Shown here piece by piece: positions 1-8,269 of a DNA stretch of 37,794 nt. Under the pieces are notes generated by a model. It made no database searches, was not told the DNA's origin, and saw only the letters and a list, made by a program, of their open reading frames with translations. Both the position numbers and the translations under genes were made by a program. The stretch comes from Rhodospirillaceae bacterium (GTDB taxonomy: Bacteria > Pseudomonadota > Alphaproteobacteria > Rhodospirillales > UBA2165). The DNA is taken from NCBI GenBank assembly GCA_002687515.1, contig NZAK01000107.1, positions 1 through 37,794 of the forward strand, given 5' to 3'. Within the stretch, counting starts at the first letter, position 1. Every line of letters starts with the position of its first letter.

Positions 1-608
1 ATCTCCAGCGCCCGCTTGGCCACCTCCTGGCCCTTGATGTCGGCAAGGTCGAGGGGCGCCTCGGTGTCGGCGGCCACCGCCGGCTCGGGCGGGCTTAGCA
101 CCTGGGTGCCTTTGAAATGATTGACCAGGGCGAGCAGCGAATCGGGCGCCAGCACGCCGATGCCGGCCCAGGCCGCCTCGCCGCCCTGGGCTTCCGGGCA
201 GATCAGGCCGAGGCCGCGCGCCGCCGCCGTGATCGCCGCCGGCAGGACGCCGTTGACCGGGCGGATGCCGGCGTCCAGGGTCAGTTCGCCGAGCACGCAA
301 TAGGTGGCCATCTCGTCGGCCGGCAGCACATCCATGGCAGCGAGCAGGCCGAGCGCGATGGGCAAGTCGAAATGGCTGCCTTCCTTGACCAGGTCGGCCG
401 GCGACAGGTTGACGGTGATCCGTTTCGGCGGCAGCGCCAGGCCGAGGGCGTTCAAGGCGGCGCGCACCCGTTCGCGGGATTCGGCGACCGCCTTGTCGGG
501 CAGCCCGACCACGGTGAAGACCGGCATGCCGCCCGAGATCTGCACCTGGACATCCACATCCAGGACCTCGATGCCGTTGAAGGCGACCGTCGTGATGCGT
601 GCGACCAC
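1..608 (-). CDS. comM: ComM/YifB family Mg-chelatase-like AAA+ ATPase, N-terminal part (runs off the window)
   Basis: The minus strand is open from a GTG at 608 to the window edge, about 202 codons. A GGGAGG ribosome site lies about 8 bases upstream. The translation starts VARITTVAFNGIEVLDVDVQ, continues with GMPVFTVVGLPDKAVAESRERVRAAL and then NLSPADLVKEGSHFDLPIAL, and reaches DIKGQEVAKRALEI at the edge. This is the conserved N-terminal ChlI-like domain of ComM/YifB; the Walker A would lie beyond the window. Family members are hexameric helicases linked to branch migration in natural transformation; the role in non-competent alphaproteobacteria is unclear. The gene lies on the same strand as gshB, its frequent alphaproteobacterial neighbour, but is separated from it here by two opposite-strand genes. 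Confidence 0.9.
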   Translation of the reverse strand, partial: MVARITTVAFNGIEVLDVDVQVQISGGMPVFTVVGLPDKAVAESRERVRAALNALGLALPPKRITVNLSPADLVKEGSHFDLPIALGLLAAMDVLPADEMATYCVLGELTLDAGIRPVNGVLPAAITAAARGLGLICPEAQGGEAAWAGIGVLAPDSLLALVNHFKGTQVLSPPEPAVAADTEAPLDLADIKGQEVAKRALE

Positions 609-890
609 TGGGCGAAACCTCCCAACCGGTTAAACCAGGGGTTAGTTATAGTGCGAACGAAAGAAGAACACAAAGGTTTATTGTCAGGATGTGCGTAATT
701 GTTCCTATTTGACGCCGCTTGCCGACGATTCTGGTGCCATCGTTACATGCTTTGGCCGCGGAAAATGCTAATATTTGGGCTTCGGCATGGTAAATCCCGT
801 CCGATTGTCCCAATCTATTCAATATGGCTGTTTCATAATGCCCAATCAAATCCGTGATCAATCCCGTAGTCAGAGCGAAGGAGCTCCGTG

Positions 891-2402
891 ATGACCGGCC
901 GCGACGACATCATCGATCATCTGCAAACCGAGATTGCCGCCCTCGATTCGCGCCTTTCGTCCGATAACGAATTGATCCGCTCCCTGCATGATCAGCTGCG
1001 CGCCCATAACGACCGCAGCGGCGATGACCGGCGCACCCAGATTTACCGGCGCGCCGCCATCGACATGGTTCCCGATACAAGTCGTTTGGAATTTGCCAAT
1101 TCGGCGCCGGTGATCGTCGAGGACATGGGCGCCGCGCTGGTGGCCCTCGGCGACCGGCTCGATCACAAATTCGCCGAGATCAAGGCCTTGAGCGAGATTA
1201 CCCAGCGCGTCAACGCCGGCATGTTTTTCGACGAGGTGCTCAATCACGTATTCGACAGCTTCAAGACCATCATCCCCTACAACCGCATCGGCGTTGCCTT
1301 GATCGAAACAAGCAAATCGGGCCAAACCCTGGTGCGGGCGCAATGGGGGCGCGCCGATTATCAGCCGATGCTGCTGGAAAAGGGCTATGCGGCCATCCTC
1401 GAGCGCAGCGGCCTCAAGGAAATCGCCGCCAGCCAGGAACCGCGCATCATCAACGATCTCGAGGCCTATTTGCGGGCCAACGAAAAGTCCGCGCCCACCC
1501 GGCTGATGGTGAATGAGGGCATCCGCTCCAGCCTGACCTGTCCGCTGGTGGTCCGGAACGAGGTCACCGGTTTCATATTCTTTTCCAGCCTGGAGCCCGA
1601 TGATTACCGGGATCAGCATATCGAGCTGTTCTCCCAGATCGCCGGCGAATTGGCGCTCACCCTGGAGAAAAGCCGTACCTACGAGGATCTTTATCTGCGC
1701 AACGAGTTTATCGCCAAAGTGTTTGGCCAGCATGTGACCAACGAGGTGGCGCAAGCGGCGCTCAGCAATGACGGCCCCTTGGCGCTCGGCGGCGAGCGCC
1801 ACAAAGTCACCGTGCTGATGGCCGATTTGCGCGGCTTCACGCCGATGTCCGAAAAACTATCGCCGGAAGAAGTGGTCGATGCCCTGAACGTGTTTCTCGG
1901 CTCGATGACCGAAATCATCATGAAGCATGGCGGCAACGTCGATAATTTTATCGGCGATGCGATCATGGCCGTCTTCGGAATTCCTATTGCCAAGCCCGAC
2001 GACGCGGCGCGCGCCGTGGCCTGCGCCGTCGAAATGCAAAATACCATGGCCATGGTCAACGCCAAGATCAAGGGCCGCGACCTGCCCGACCTCAAGATGG
2101 GCGTCGGGCTCTCGACCGGCGAGGCGGTGGCCGGCAATATGGGTTCGGAAATGCGGGTAAAATTCAGCGTCATCGGCGCCACCGTTAATTTGGCGGCGCG
2201 CATCGAGGGCATGGCCAGCGGCGGCCAGATTTTTGCATCCGATGCCACCTTTGGCGATGTGCGGGATATTGTCCAGACGGCGGGCAGCCTGAATGTGCAA
2301 TTAAGGGGCCTCTCCCAGCCGGTGCCGATCCATGAAATAACCGGCATCGGCGGCGACTATGAAATCGAAAAATCAACGCAACAGGCCGTGCCCGCGAAAT
2401 GA
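891..2402 (+). CDS. GAF domain-containing class III adenylate/guanylate cyclase
   Basis: 503 residues. AAGGAG at 878-883 favours the ATG at 891 over the GTG at 888. Order: N-terminal coiled-coil-like segment (about 1-45), a GAF-type sensor domain (about 100-260), then a class III nucleotidyl cyclase domain (about 305-485). Metal-binding Asp312 (in LMADLRGFT) and Asp356 (in FIGDAIMAVFG) are present, as are the transition-state pair Asn433 and Arg437 (TVNLAARIE). The purine-selecting Lys position is Asn352 and the Asp position is Ser426, so this is class IIIb-like and ATP versus GTP preference cannot be assigned. It should be a soluble cytoplasmic cyclase gated by a small ligand. It overlaps the downstream glycosyltransferase by ATGA, which implies coupled translation. 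Confidence 0.9.
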   Translation: MTGRDDIIDHLQTEIAALDSRLSSDNELIRSLHDQLRAHNDRSGDDRRTQIYRRAAIDMVPDTSRLEFANSAPVIVEDMGAALVALGDRLDHKFAEIKALSEITQRVNAGMFFDEVLNHVFDSFKTIIPYNRIGVALIETSKSGQTLVRAQWGRADYQPMLLEKGYAAILERSGLKEIAASQEPRIINDLEAYLRANEKSAPTRLMVNEGIRSSLTCPLVVRNEVTGFIFFSSLEPDDYRDQHIELFSQIAGELALTLEKSRTYEDLYLRNEFIAKVFGQHVTNEVAQAALSNDGPLALGGERHKVTVLMADLRGFTPMSEKLSPEEVVDALNVFLGSMTEIIMKHGGNVDNFIGDAIMAVFGIPIAKPDDAARAVACAVEMQNTMAMVNAKIKGRDLPDLKMGVGLSTGEAVAGNMGSEMRVKFSVIGATVNLAARIEGMASGGQIFASDATFGDVRDIVQTAGSLNVQLRGLSQPVPIHEITGIGGDYEIEKSTQQAVPAK

Positions 2403-3256
2403 ACCGATCCGCCCCCCGGCCAATTCCCCGGCCAATTCCCCGCCATGCCGTCGCCTGCTTTCACCTGACCGCTCTCAACCCGGTCACGGCGAACACCTAT
2501 TGGGCATTTTTCCAAATGATGGCGGCGACCCTCCGGCGGGTTTCGCCGGGCGCCGAGATCCATCTCCTGACCCTCGATAGCTGCGCCGTTCCGGAGGGGC
2601 TGGATTGCGATTTGGTTTTCCTGCGTGCCTCGGCGCGTCCCCTTGCCGAAAGTTTCGACATTCTGATGCTCGAGGAGGCGGAGACCTGGTGTGCCTATGC
2701 CGACGCCGGCCACTTGTCCGGGCCGACAATATTGATCGACGCCGATCTGATCTTTCAAAGGGATCCGTTTTCCCTGTTCGACGGCGGCTTCGATGTCGGC
2801 CTGACCTATACCACCGAGGCCGATCTGCACCCCTTCAATTCGGGCGTCATCCTGATCGACCCGGGGCACGCAGGCGTCGCGGAGGCCTACCTTGAGAAGA
2901 TCGGCGAGCTGGTGGCCGGCTACGGGCCCGAACAGCAATCCTGGTATGGCGATCAAATGGCGATCAGCGCCCTCCTCGGCGATCCCGATTTCTCGGCCGC
3001 CGACGGCGTTATCGACCGGCAGGCCGGCGGCGTCCGCTACCGCCTGCTGCCGGCCCAGGACTGGAACCACAGCCCGCCCCTGGATGCCAACGACCAGCCG
3101 GTGTTCCAGGCGGCGCCCGAAGCCGGCATCGTCCATTTCAAGGGCGAACGGAAGGCGCTGATGGCGCGCTATGGGGCCGAAGTGCTGGGCCTCGAGATCG
3201 CCGAAGACCCGGCCGCGCCGGGCGGCTGGTCGGTGGTCGATCTACAGCGTGATTAA
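2399..3256 (+). CDS. GT-A fold glycosyltransferase (GT8-like nucleotide-diphospho-sugar transferase)
   Basis: 285 residues; the ATG overlaps the cyclase stop (ATGA). Seen: a hydrophobic strand ending in a DxD-type motif, LIDADLIF (Asp114-Asp116), then FNSGVILID (146-154), GDQ (184-186) and HFKGE (246-250). This pattern is typical of GT8-like retaining glycosyltransferases that use Mn2+ and a nucleotide-sugar. Donor and acceptor cannot be predicted. No signal peptide or membrane segment is visible. The N-terminus carries a 12-base tandem duplication giving [10 protein letters not shown]. Its TAA overlaps the convergent gshB stop. The two-gene unit with a cyclase is unusual; a link between second-messenger signalling and glycan synthesis is only inference. 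Confidence 0.75.
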   Translation: MNRSAPRPIPRPIPRHAVACFHLTALNPVTANTYWAFFQMMAATLRRVSPGAEIHLLTLDSCAVPEGLDCDLVFLRASARPLAESFDILMLEEAETWCAYADAGHLSGPTILIDADLIFQRDPFSLFDGGFDVGLTYTTEADLHPFNSGVILIDPGHAGVAEAYLEKIGELVAGYGPEQQSWYGDQMAISALLGDPDFSAADGVIDRQAGGVRYRLLPAQDWNHSPPLDANDQPVFQAAPEAGIVHFKGERKALMARYGAEVLGLEIAEDPAAPGGWSVVDLQRD

Positions 3257-4206
3257 ACCTTGGAGGAATTCAGCCGGCTTTCGATGGCGTCCCAGATATC
3301 GGCTTCCAGCCTGGTGCCGTCGAAATTGTTGATTTCCTGCAGGCAGGTGGGCGAGGTGACATTGATCTCGGTCATGTAGTCGCCGATCACGTCGATGCCG
3401 ACGAAAATCATGCCGCGTTCCCTGAGGGATGGGCCGATGGCTTCGCAAATTTCCATCTCGCGGCCGGTCAGCGTGGTTTTCAGGGCGCGCCCGCCGACAT
3501 GCAGGTTGGAGCGGGATTCGCCCGCCGCCGGCACCCGGTTGACGGCGCCCGCCGGCTTGCCGTCGATCAGGATGATGCGCTTGTCGCCGGCGCGCACCGC
3601 CGCCTCGTAGCGCTGGACGATGATCGGTTCGCGGAACAGTTCGGTGAACAGTTCCAGCAGCGAGTTGAGGTTTTCGTCCTCAGGCCCGATATGAAAAACC
3701 CCGGCGCCGCCGTTGCCGAACAGCGGTTTGATGATCAGATCGCCATGCTCGGCGCGGAACTCCATGATCTGTTCCCGGTTCGAAGTGATCAGCGTCGGCG
3801 GCATCAGTTCGGGGAAATGGGTGACGAACAGTTTTTCCGGCGCGTTGCGCACGGAGACCGGATCATTGACCACCAGGGTGCCCGGATGCACATGCTCCAA
3901 CAGATGGGTGGCGGTGATATAGGCCATGTCGAAGGGCGGGTCCTGGCGCATCAGCACCACATCGGCGAGCGCCAGGTCGATCCATTCGCGCGGCCCCAAA
4001 TCGAAATGGTTGCCCGCCTCGCGGCGCACCGTCAGCGGCCGCGCCCCGGCCGTCACCCGCCCGTAATTGAGCACCAGATCCTGGGGCAGGTAGTGATACA
4101 GGCTGTAGCCGCGCGCCTGCGCCTCGAGCGCCAGGACGAAGGTGCTGTCGGCGGTGATGTCGATGGTCTCCATGGGATCCATCTGGATGGCGACGATCAT
4201 GCTCAT
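3253..4206 (-). CDS. gshB: Glutathione synthetase
   Basis: 317 residues, the usual length for bacterial GshB. It joins gamma-glutamylcysteine and glycine using ATP in the cytosol. Seen: the N-terminal pre-ATP-grasp domain ([20 protein letters not shown]), MRQDPPFDM (86-94), the glycine-rich ATP-grasp loop [11 protein letters not shown] (160-170), RSNLHVGG (232-239) and the metal/substrate segment TEINVTSPT (279-287). It is the last gene of a minus-strand run rsmI - yraN - BON lipoprotein - gshB; the gap to the lipoprotein gene is only 35 bases. A second in-frame ATG is two codons downstream, so the start could be 4200. The stop codon shares a palindromic TTAA with the convergent glycosyltransferase. 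Confidence 0.97.
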   Translation of the reverse strand: MSMIVAIQMDPMETIDITADSTFVLALEAQARGYSLYHYLPQDLVLNYGRVTAGARPLTVRREAGNHFDLGPREWIDLALADVVLMRQDPPFDMAYITATHLLEHVHPGTLVVNDPVSVRNAPEKLFVTHFPELMPPTLITSNREQIMEFRAEHGDLIIKPLFGNGGAGVFHIGPEDENLNSLLELFTELFREPIIVQRYEAAVRAGDKRIILIDGKPAGAVNRVPAAGESRSNLHVGGRALKTTLTGREMEICEAIGPSLRERGMIFVGIDVIGDYMTEINVTSPTCLQEINNFDGTRLEADIWDAIESRLNSSKV

Positions 4207-4241
4207 CGGATTCTTCGTGGGCCTTTTCCGGGCGCCGCCCC

Positions 4242-4847
4242 TCAGGACGGCGGCGGATCCTTGATGCGCACGTGATTGACCACGTTGCGCACATATTGAA
4301 CGTTGCCGGCATGGGCGATGACCCGGCCGAGCTCTTTCTTGTCCTGGGCGATACCGATCAGATAGACGGTGCCGTTCACCGTTTCGATGGCGTAATTGAT
4401 CGACAGCACGTCTTCATCGAGGGTCAGCTTGGTGGTCAGTTGGGTGGTGATCCAGGTGTCCTTGGCGTAATTGGCGACGGTGCTGCTTTTGCTCAATTGA
4501 ATCTCGTTGATCACTTCCTTGACGCCGTCGGCCTTCCACGAAAGCGCCACCGCCTGGTCGGCGAGCTTGGTCTTGGTGGTGGTTCCGGTCAGCAGCACGC
4601 GGCCCTCGTAGACCTCGACATCGATGACCGCCAGCGACTTGATCTCGGTAACCAGAAATTCCTTCAGGATCATGGTTTCGATTTTCAAATCGCTGACCCG
4701 GGTCTTGATGCCGCGTTCCTGCACCGCCGCGACGCCGACCGCCGCGCCGCCGCCGACCGCCGCCGCGCATCCGGTCAGGGGCAGCAGCAGCGCCGCCGCC
4801 ATCAATAGGCGTTTGACTGCAAAAGATGTGTCGGGGTTCAAGGTCAT
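4242..4847 (-). CDS. BON-domain outer-membrane lipoprotein (DolP/YraP-like)
   Basis: 201 residues. A signal peptide with positively charged start ([17 protein letters not shown]) ends in lipobox LTGC with Cys27 as lipidation site, followed by an Ala/Gly-rich linker. Two BON domains follow, about 50-115 and 125-195, each with the pattern of an early hydrophobic helix, a strand with V.L.G and a V..V.N/V.NV ending. DolP-type proteins bind anionic phospholipids and support outer-membrane integrity. The location beside yraN, rsmI and lpoA matches the yraL-yraM-yraN-yraP neighbourhood of other proteobacteria. An alternative start at Met16 would leave too short a charged region, so the upstream ATG is kept. 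Confidence 0.88.
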   Translation of the reverse strand: MTLNPDTSFAVKRLLMAAALLLPLTGCAAAVGGGAAVGVAAVQERGIKTRVSDLKIETMILKEFLVTEIKSLAVIDVEVYEGRVLLTGTTTKTKLADQAVALSWKADGVKEVINEIQLSKSSTVANYAKDTWITTQLTTKLTLDEDVLSINYAIETVNGTVYLIGIAQDKKELGRVIAHAGNVQYVRNVVNHVRIKDPPPS

Positions 4848-4957
4848 TGGCTCACCAATCGGTTGGTCTAAACCGGTCGCGGTTTCGCGAATCGCCTATT
4901 TTACCTTTCCCGCGCGCGAGCGCAAAGCCTCTCGTTCCGCCAAGTGTTTTATTGTCT

Positions 4958-5326
4958 CTATTCTCCCGGCCGCCAAGCGCCCGGCATATGCATTGGCCAG
5001 CGGCCGGGCGCGATCAGGATCACGTCGAAACGCAGATCCAGCCCGGCGCAATCGGGATGGCGGCCGATAAAGGCTCCGGCGGCGCGCTCGATGCGCGCCT
5101 GTTGGCGGCCACCTACCGCCTCTGCCGCCGCCTCCCGGCTGGGCCGCGCCTTGACCTCGACAAAGGCCAATGTCTTGCCGCGCCGGGCGACGATATCGAT
5201 CTCGCCGAGCGGCGTCCGGTAGCGCCGCGCGACGATGCGATAACCCTTGCAGCGCAGCAACAGCCGGGCGACGCGTTCGGCGCGGGCACCGAAAGCCCAG
5301 GCGCGCCGGCGCTTAGGTTCAGCCAT
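4958..5326 (-). CDS. yraN: YraN family (UPF0102) nuclease-like protein
   Basis: 122 residues, the usual size. Seen: the family's basic N-terminus, RAERVARLLLRCKGYRIVARR, then a PD-(D/E)xK-like core with GEIDIV (Glu42, Asp44) and FVEVKAR (Glu57, Lys59). The family has a Holliday-junction-resolvase-like fold; its role is not established. The start overlaps the end of rsmI by 8 bases, so the two are co-translated. The C-terminus reads through FDVILIAPGRWPMHMPGAW, matching the usual final strand and tail. Confidence 0.93.
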   Translation of the reverse strand: MAEPKRRRAWAFGARAERVARLLLRCKGYRIVARRYRTPLGEIDIVARRGKTLAFVEVKARPSREAAAEAVGGRQQARIERAAGAFIGRHPDCAGLDLRFDVILIAPGRWPMHMPGAWRPGE

Positions 5327-6365
5327 CCTTCAGGGCCAGAGCGCGGGAATAGACTTGTTTGCGCGGCAAGCCGGTCGCCGCCGCTACCCGGTCGGCGGCG
5401 TCGCGGACGCTCATCTCGGCCAGGGCTTCGGTAATCAGGGCGTCGAGGGCGTCGCCGCCGATATCGGGCGCCGCGCCCGGGGCGCCGACGACGATGACGA
5501 TTTCCCCCTTCGGCGGGCCTTCTTCCTTGGCGGCGGCGGCCAGTTGGTCCAGCCGGCCGCGGCGCATTTCTTCGTACATTTTAGTCAGCTCGCGCGCGAT
5601 CGCCGCGTCGCGGGGTCCCAGGATATCGGCCATGTCGCCGAGCGTCGCGGCCAGGCGCCGGTTGCTTTCCTGAAACACCAGCGTCGCCGGAACCGCGGCC
5701 AGCTGTTCAAGGACGCGCCGGCGCCCGGCGCGGCGCGGCGGCAAATAGCCTTCGAACAAATAGCGGTCGGTCGGCAGCCCCGACAGGACCAATGCGGTCA
5801 GTCCGGCATTGGCGCCGGGAACGGCGGTAACCGGTATGTCTTCCTCGATACAGGCGCGCACCAGCTTGTAGCCGGGATCGGCGATCGCCGGCATGCCGGC
5901 ATCGGATACCAGCGCCACGCTTTCGCCATCTTTCATACGCTTAATCAGCCGCGGCCGCCGCGCCGCCGCGTTGTGATCGTGATAGGGCGTCAGTTTGGCT
6001 TCGATGCTGTGCATAGCGAACAAGCGCCCGCTGACGCGCGTGTCCTCGCAGGCAACGATATCCGCTTGGCCGAGGACGGCGATGGCGCGGAGGCTCAGAT
6101 CCTGGGCGTTGCCGATCGGGGTGGCGACCAGGTAAAGGCCCGGCCCAAGCGCGGGGGCGCGGCGTTTACTTCCGCCCGGCGCGCCATTAGTCTGCCCGCC
6201 TCGGTTGGGCCGCTGGGTTGGACGATCCCGCTTAGCGCCGCCGATTTGGGCAATAGGGGATGATTGCCGTTGTGACGATGCCTTTGCAGATCGTTTATCG
6301 GGCCGTTTATCAGGCCGTTTATCAGGCCGCTTATTTGGCCGTTTATAAGAGGTTTTGCGCGCCAT
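5319..6365 (-). CDS. rsmI: 16S rRNA (cytidine1402-2'-O)-methyltransferase
   Basis: RsmI methylates the 2'-O of C1402 in 16S rRNA using SAM. The catalytic core begins at about residue 76 with GLYLVATPIGNAQDLSLRAI, followed by ACEDTRVSGRLF, the SAM-binding loop SDAGMPAIADPG, PGANAGLTALVLSGLPTDRYLFEGYLP and GPRDAAIARELTK, then the C-terminal ALITEAL..MSVRDAADRVAA module. The reading frame is open far upstream (to 6758), but the only ATG close to the core is 6365; no ATG, GTG or TTG lies between it and the core. That start gives 348 residues with a basic, repetitive N-terminal extension (KRPDKRPDKRPDK). The product is certain, the start is not. The 5' end overlaps the divergent lpoA gene on the other strand. 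Confidence 0.92.
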   Translation of the reverse strand: MARKTSYKRPNKRPDKRPDKRPDKRSAKASSQRQSSPIAQIGGAKRDRPTQRPNRGGQTNGAPGGSKRRAPALGPGLYLVATPIGNAQDLSLRAIAVLGQADIVACEDTRVSGRLFAMHSIEAKLTPYHDHNAAARRPRLIKRMKDGESVALVSDAGMPAIADPGYKLVRACIEEDIPVTAVPGANAGLTALVLSGLPTDRYLFEGYLPPRRAGRRRVLEQLAAVPATLVFQESNRRLAATLGDMADILGPRDAAIARELTKMYEEMRRGRLDQLAAAAKEEGPPKGEIVIVVGAPGAAPDIGGDALDALITEALAEMSVRDAADRVAAATGLPRKQVYSRALALKDG

Positions 6366-7906
6366 GGATGCTGGCCCTGTTGGTCGTCCTGTTATCGGGG
6401 TGCGTGCAGGGCCAATTCTCGCCAATCCGCGGCAATAGGCAAGCCTCACGGCCGCCGCCGGCCGCCGTGCCGCCGTTGCCGCAATCGCAACCGGCGCCGC
6501 GACCGTGGCCGCCGGCGCAAGCCCCTTCGCAACTCCCCGCCCAAACGCCCCGGCAAACCCCCCCGCAAACCCCCCCGCAAACCGTGCTCGATAGGACGGC
6601 GCAAATGCCGCCGGCCGGGCAAACCGCGGCGCCGGCCCAATCGCCGCCGGCCCCACAGCTGCAAATCGAATCGCCCCAGATCGAATCGCAACCCCCTCAA
6701 TCGCCCCTTGGCGCCGATGGCTCCCTGGCGGCAAAAGAAGACCGCTATCAATCGCCACCGCCGCCGCAAAAAACCGATGTGCCCCGGGTTGCCATCCTGT
6801 TGCCCCTGAGCGGCCCCCATTCGGAGATTGGCCAGGCGCTGCTCAACGCGGCGCAGCTGGCCTTGTTCCATTTCGCCGACAAGCGCTTCGAGCTTTTGCT
6901 GCAGGATACGCGCGGCACCTCGGCCGGCGCGGCGGACGCGGCGGCGCTGGCCATCGGCGACGGCGCGGCGCTCATCCTCGGGCCGCTGCTGGCCAGTTCG
7001 GCGGAAGCGATCACGTCGGCGACACGGGCCGCCGGCGTCACCGTGATCGCCTTTTCCAATGATCGCCGGGTGGTCGGTAATGGCGTCTTCACCGTCGGTT
7101 TCCTGCCCGGCGAGCAGGTCGATAGGGTGGTGCGCTACGCCTACCGGCGGGGGTTGCGCAATTTTGCCTTGTTGGCCCCCGACGATGATTACGGCAGCGC
7201 CGTCGCCGAGGCCCTGAACCAGACCGCGACGCAATTGTCCGCCGCCGTCACGCGCCGCGAATTTTATGATCCGCTTAGCGAGGATCTGGCGCCGGTGGTG
7301 CGCAGCCTGGCCGATTACGATACGCGCCGGCAAAACCTGTTGGGCGAACGCAAGGCCTTGGCTGCGCGCAACGATGAGGTGGCGCGCGCCGCCTTGAGGC
7401 GGCTCGAAAATTTACAGACCTTGGGTGACGTGTCGTTCGATGCCTTGCTCATCGCCGAGGGCGGCAAGCGATTGCAGGCGATCGCCGCGCTGCTGCCGCA
7501 TTTCGATATCGATCCGAAAAAAACACGGATTCTCGGCACCGGCCAATGGGATGTGCACGGGATCGGCAGGGAGCCGGCGCTTCTCGATGCCTGGTTCGCG
7601 GCGCCGCCGCCGGCCAGGCGCGCCGAATTCATAACCCAATACCAACAGATTTACGGCAAGGTGCCGCCGCGCATCGCCACCCTCGCCTATGACGCTACGG
7701 CGATCGCCGCCGTTTTCGCCCGCGGCGACGGTAAATTCGATCTCAGCGAAATTCTTTCGCCGCAGGGGTTCACCGGGCGCGACGGCCTGTTCCGGTTCCT
7801 CGGCGAGGGCATCACCCAGCGCGGGCTTTCGGTGCATCAGGTCAAGCGCACCCGCAACCGGGTCATCGACCCGGCGCCGAGCGGCTTCGGTCCGCAAACA
7901 AATTGA
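6260..7906 (+). CDS. lpoA: LppC/LpoA family lipoprotein, putative penicillin-binding protein activator
   Basis: 548 residues from the ATG at 6260; GTG 6272, ATG 6278 and ATG 6368 are alternative starts and no ribosome site is well spaced. The signal peptide core MLALLVVLLSGC has its lipobox at 45-48. A Pro/Gln-rich linker (about 58-170) precedes a periplasmic-binding-protein type 1 domain starting VPRVAILLPLSGPHSEIGQALLNAAQ and containing LILGPLLASSAEAI and FALLAPDDDYGSAVAEAL. LpoA-type proteins sit in the outer membrane and stimulate class A penicillin-binding proteins; alphaproteobacterial members lack direct study, so the function is by family. The linker contains 12-base tandem duplications (6553-6583). 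The first 30 codons encode VYQAVYQAAYLAVYK from a repeat also read by rsmI on the other strand. Confidence 0.85.
   Translation: MIAVVTMPLQIVYRAVYQAVYQAAYLAVYKRFCAPWMLALLVVLLSGCVQGQFSPIRGNRQASRPPPAAVPPLPQSQPAPRPWPPAQAPSQLPAQTPRQTPPQTPPQTVLDRTAQMPPAGQTAAPAQSPPAPQLQIESPQIESQPPQSPLGADGSLAAKEDRYQSPPPPQKTDVPRVAILLPLSGPHSEIGQALLNAAQLALFHFADKRFELLLQDTRGTSAGAADAAALAIGDGAALILGPLLASSAEAITSATRAAGVTVIAFSNDRRVVGNGVFTVGFLPGEQVDRVVRYAYRRGLRNFALLAPDDDYGSAVAEALNQTATQLSAAVTRREFYDPLSEDLAPVVRSLADYDTRRQNLLGERKALAARNDEVARAALRRLENLQTLGDVSFDALLIAEGGKRLQAIAALLPHFDIDPKKTRILGTGQWDVHGIGREPALLDAWFAAPPPARRAEFITQYQQIYGKVPPRIATLAYDATAIAAVFARGDGKFDLSEILSPQGFTGRDGLFRFLGEGITQRGLSVHQVKRTRNRVIDPAPSGFGPQTN
6289..6348. repeat. Five-unit 12-base tandem repeat in the rsmI/lpoA 5' overlap
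   Basis: Units begin at 6289, 6301, 6313, 6325 and 6337 with consensus GGCCGTTTATCA; units 2 and 3 are identical and the others differ at 2-4 positions. Because the period is a multiple of three, copy number can change without frameshift. On the plus strand it encodes (A)VYQ-type repeats of LpoA, on the minus strand KRPD repeats of RsmI. Confidence 0.85.
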
Positions 7907-7918
7907 TCGCGGCCAATT

Positions 7919-8244
7919 TAGAGCACTTTCCGACCAAATGGAATCAATTTGATGGGAACAAATCGGTTTTCCGGCCACCTGGGATTCTTGGCGCGGTGCG
8001 CGGCGCGATGCGGATCCATCGGGCCACCTTCTTCAACGTATCTGGCGCCGCAACGCACCCGGGGAGCCGATTTGACCCACCGCAGGCCGGGTGCTTTTGA
8101 CCCGTGGACGTCGTCGCACATCTTTGCCGATGCCAATGCCCAAATATATCATGGGCCATGCGAAGTGCTCCTCGCCCATTCGGGACCAACGTGGGGGCAA
8201 AATCATCCCGGTCAAATGGTTCCTATCAATCATGAACCGCTCTA
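7919..8244. repeat. Gene-free element with imperfect inverted ends (MITE-like candidate)
   Basis: This covers most of the 363-base gap between lpoA and the WavE-like gene. The left end starts TAGAGCACTTTCCGACCAAA and the right end finishes GAACCGCTCTA; TAGAGC/GCTCTA are exact inverted copies. Farther in, TTGATGGGAAC on the left matches GTTCCTATCAA on the right with one mismatch. Each end also contains a CAAATGG motif. Short ORFs inside resemble no family I recognise and have no convincing ribosome sites, so I call no gene. Similar CAAATGG-containing palindromes are, from general experience, dispersed in alphaproteobacterial genomes. Confidence 0.4.
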
Positions 8245-8269
8245 GTCTCTGGGCCGGTGGTCGGGCCGG

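Noticed and set aside
609-887. A 71-codon minus-strand frame (646-861) between comM and the cyclase
   Set aside because: No ribosome site or family resemblance; the stretch is AT-richer and most likely holds the divergent promoters.
6366-6758. Upstream extension of the rsmI frame to 6758 (479 codons)
   Set aside because: The extra Ala/Gly/Arg-rich residues are the antisense of the lpoA linker and resemble no RsmI; ATG 6365 is the nearest credible start.
7949-8245. 98-codon frame and other short frames between lpoA and the WavE-like gene
   Set aside because: No ribosome site, no family resemblance, and they lie within a sequence with inverted-repeat ends.
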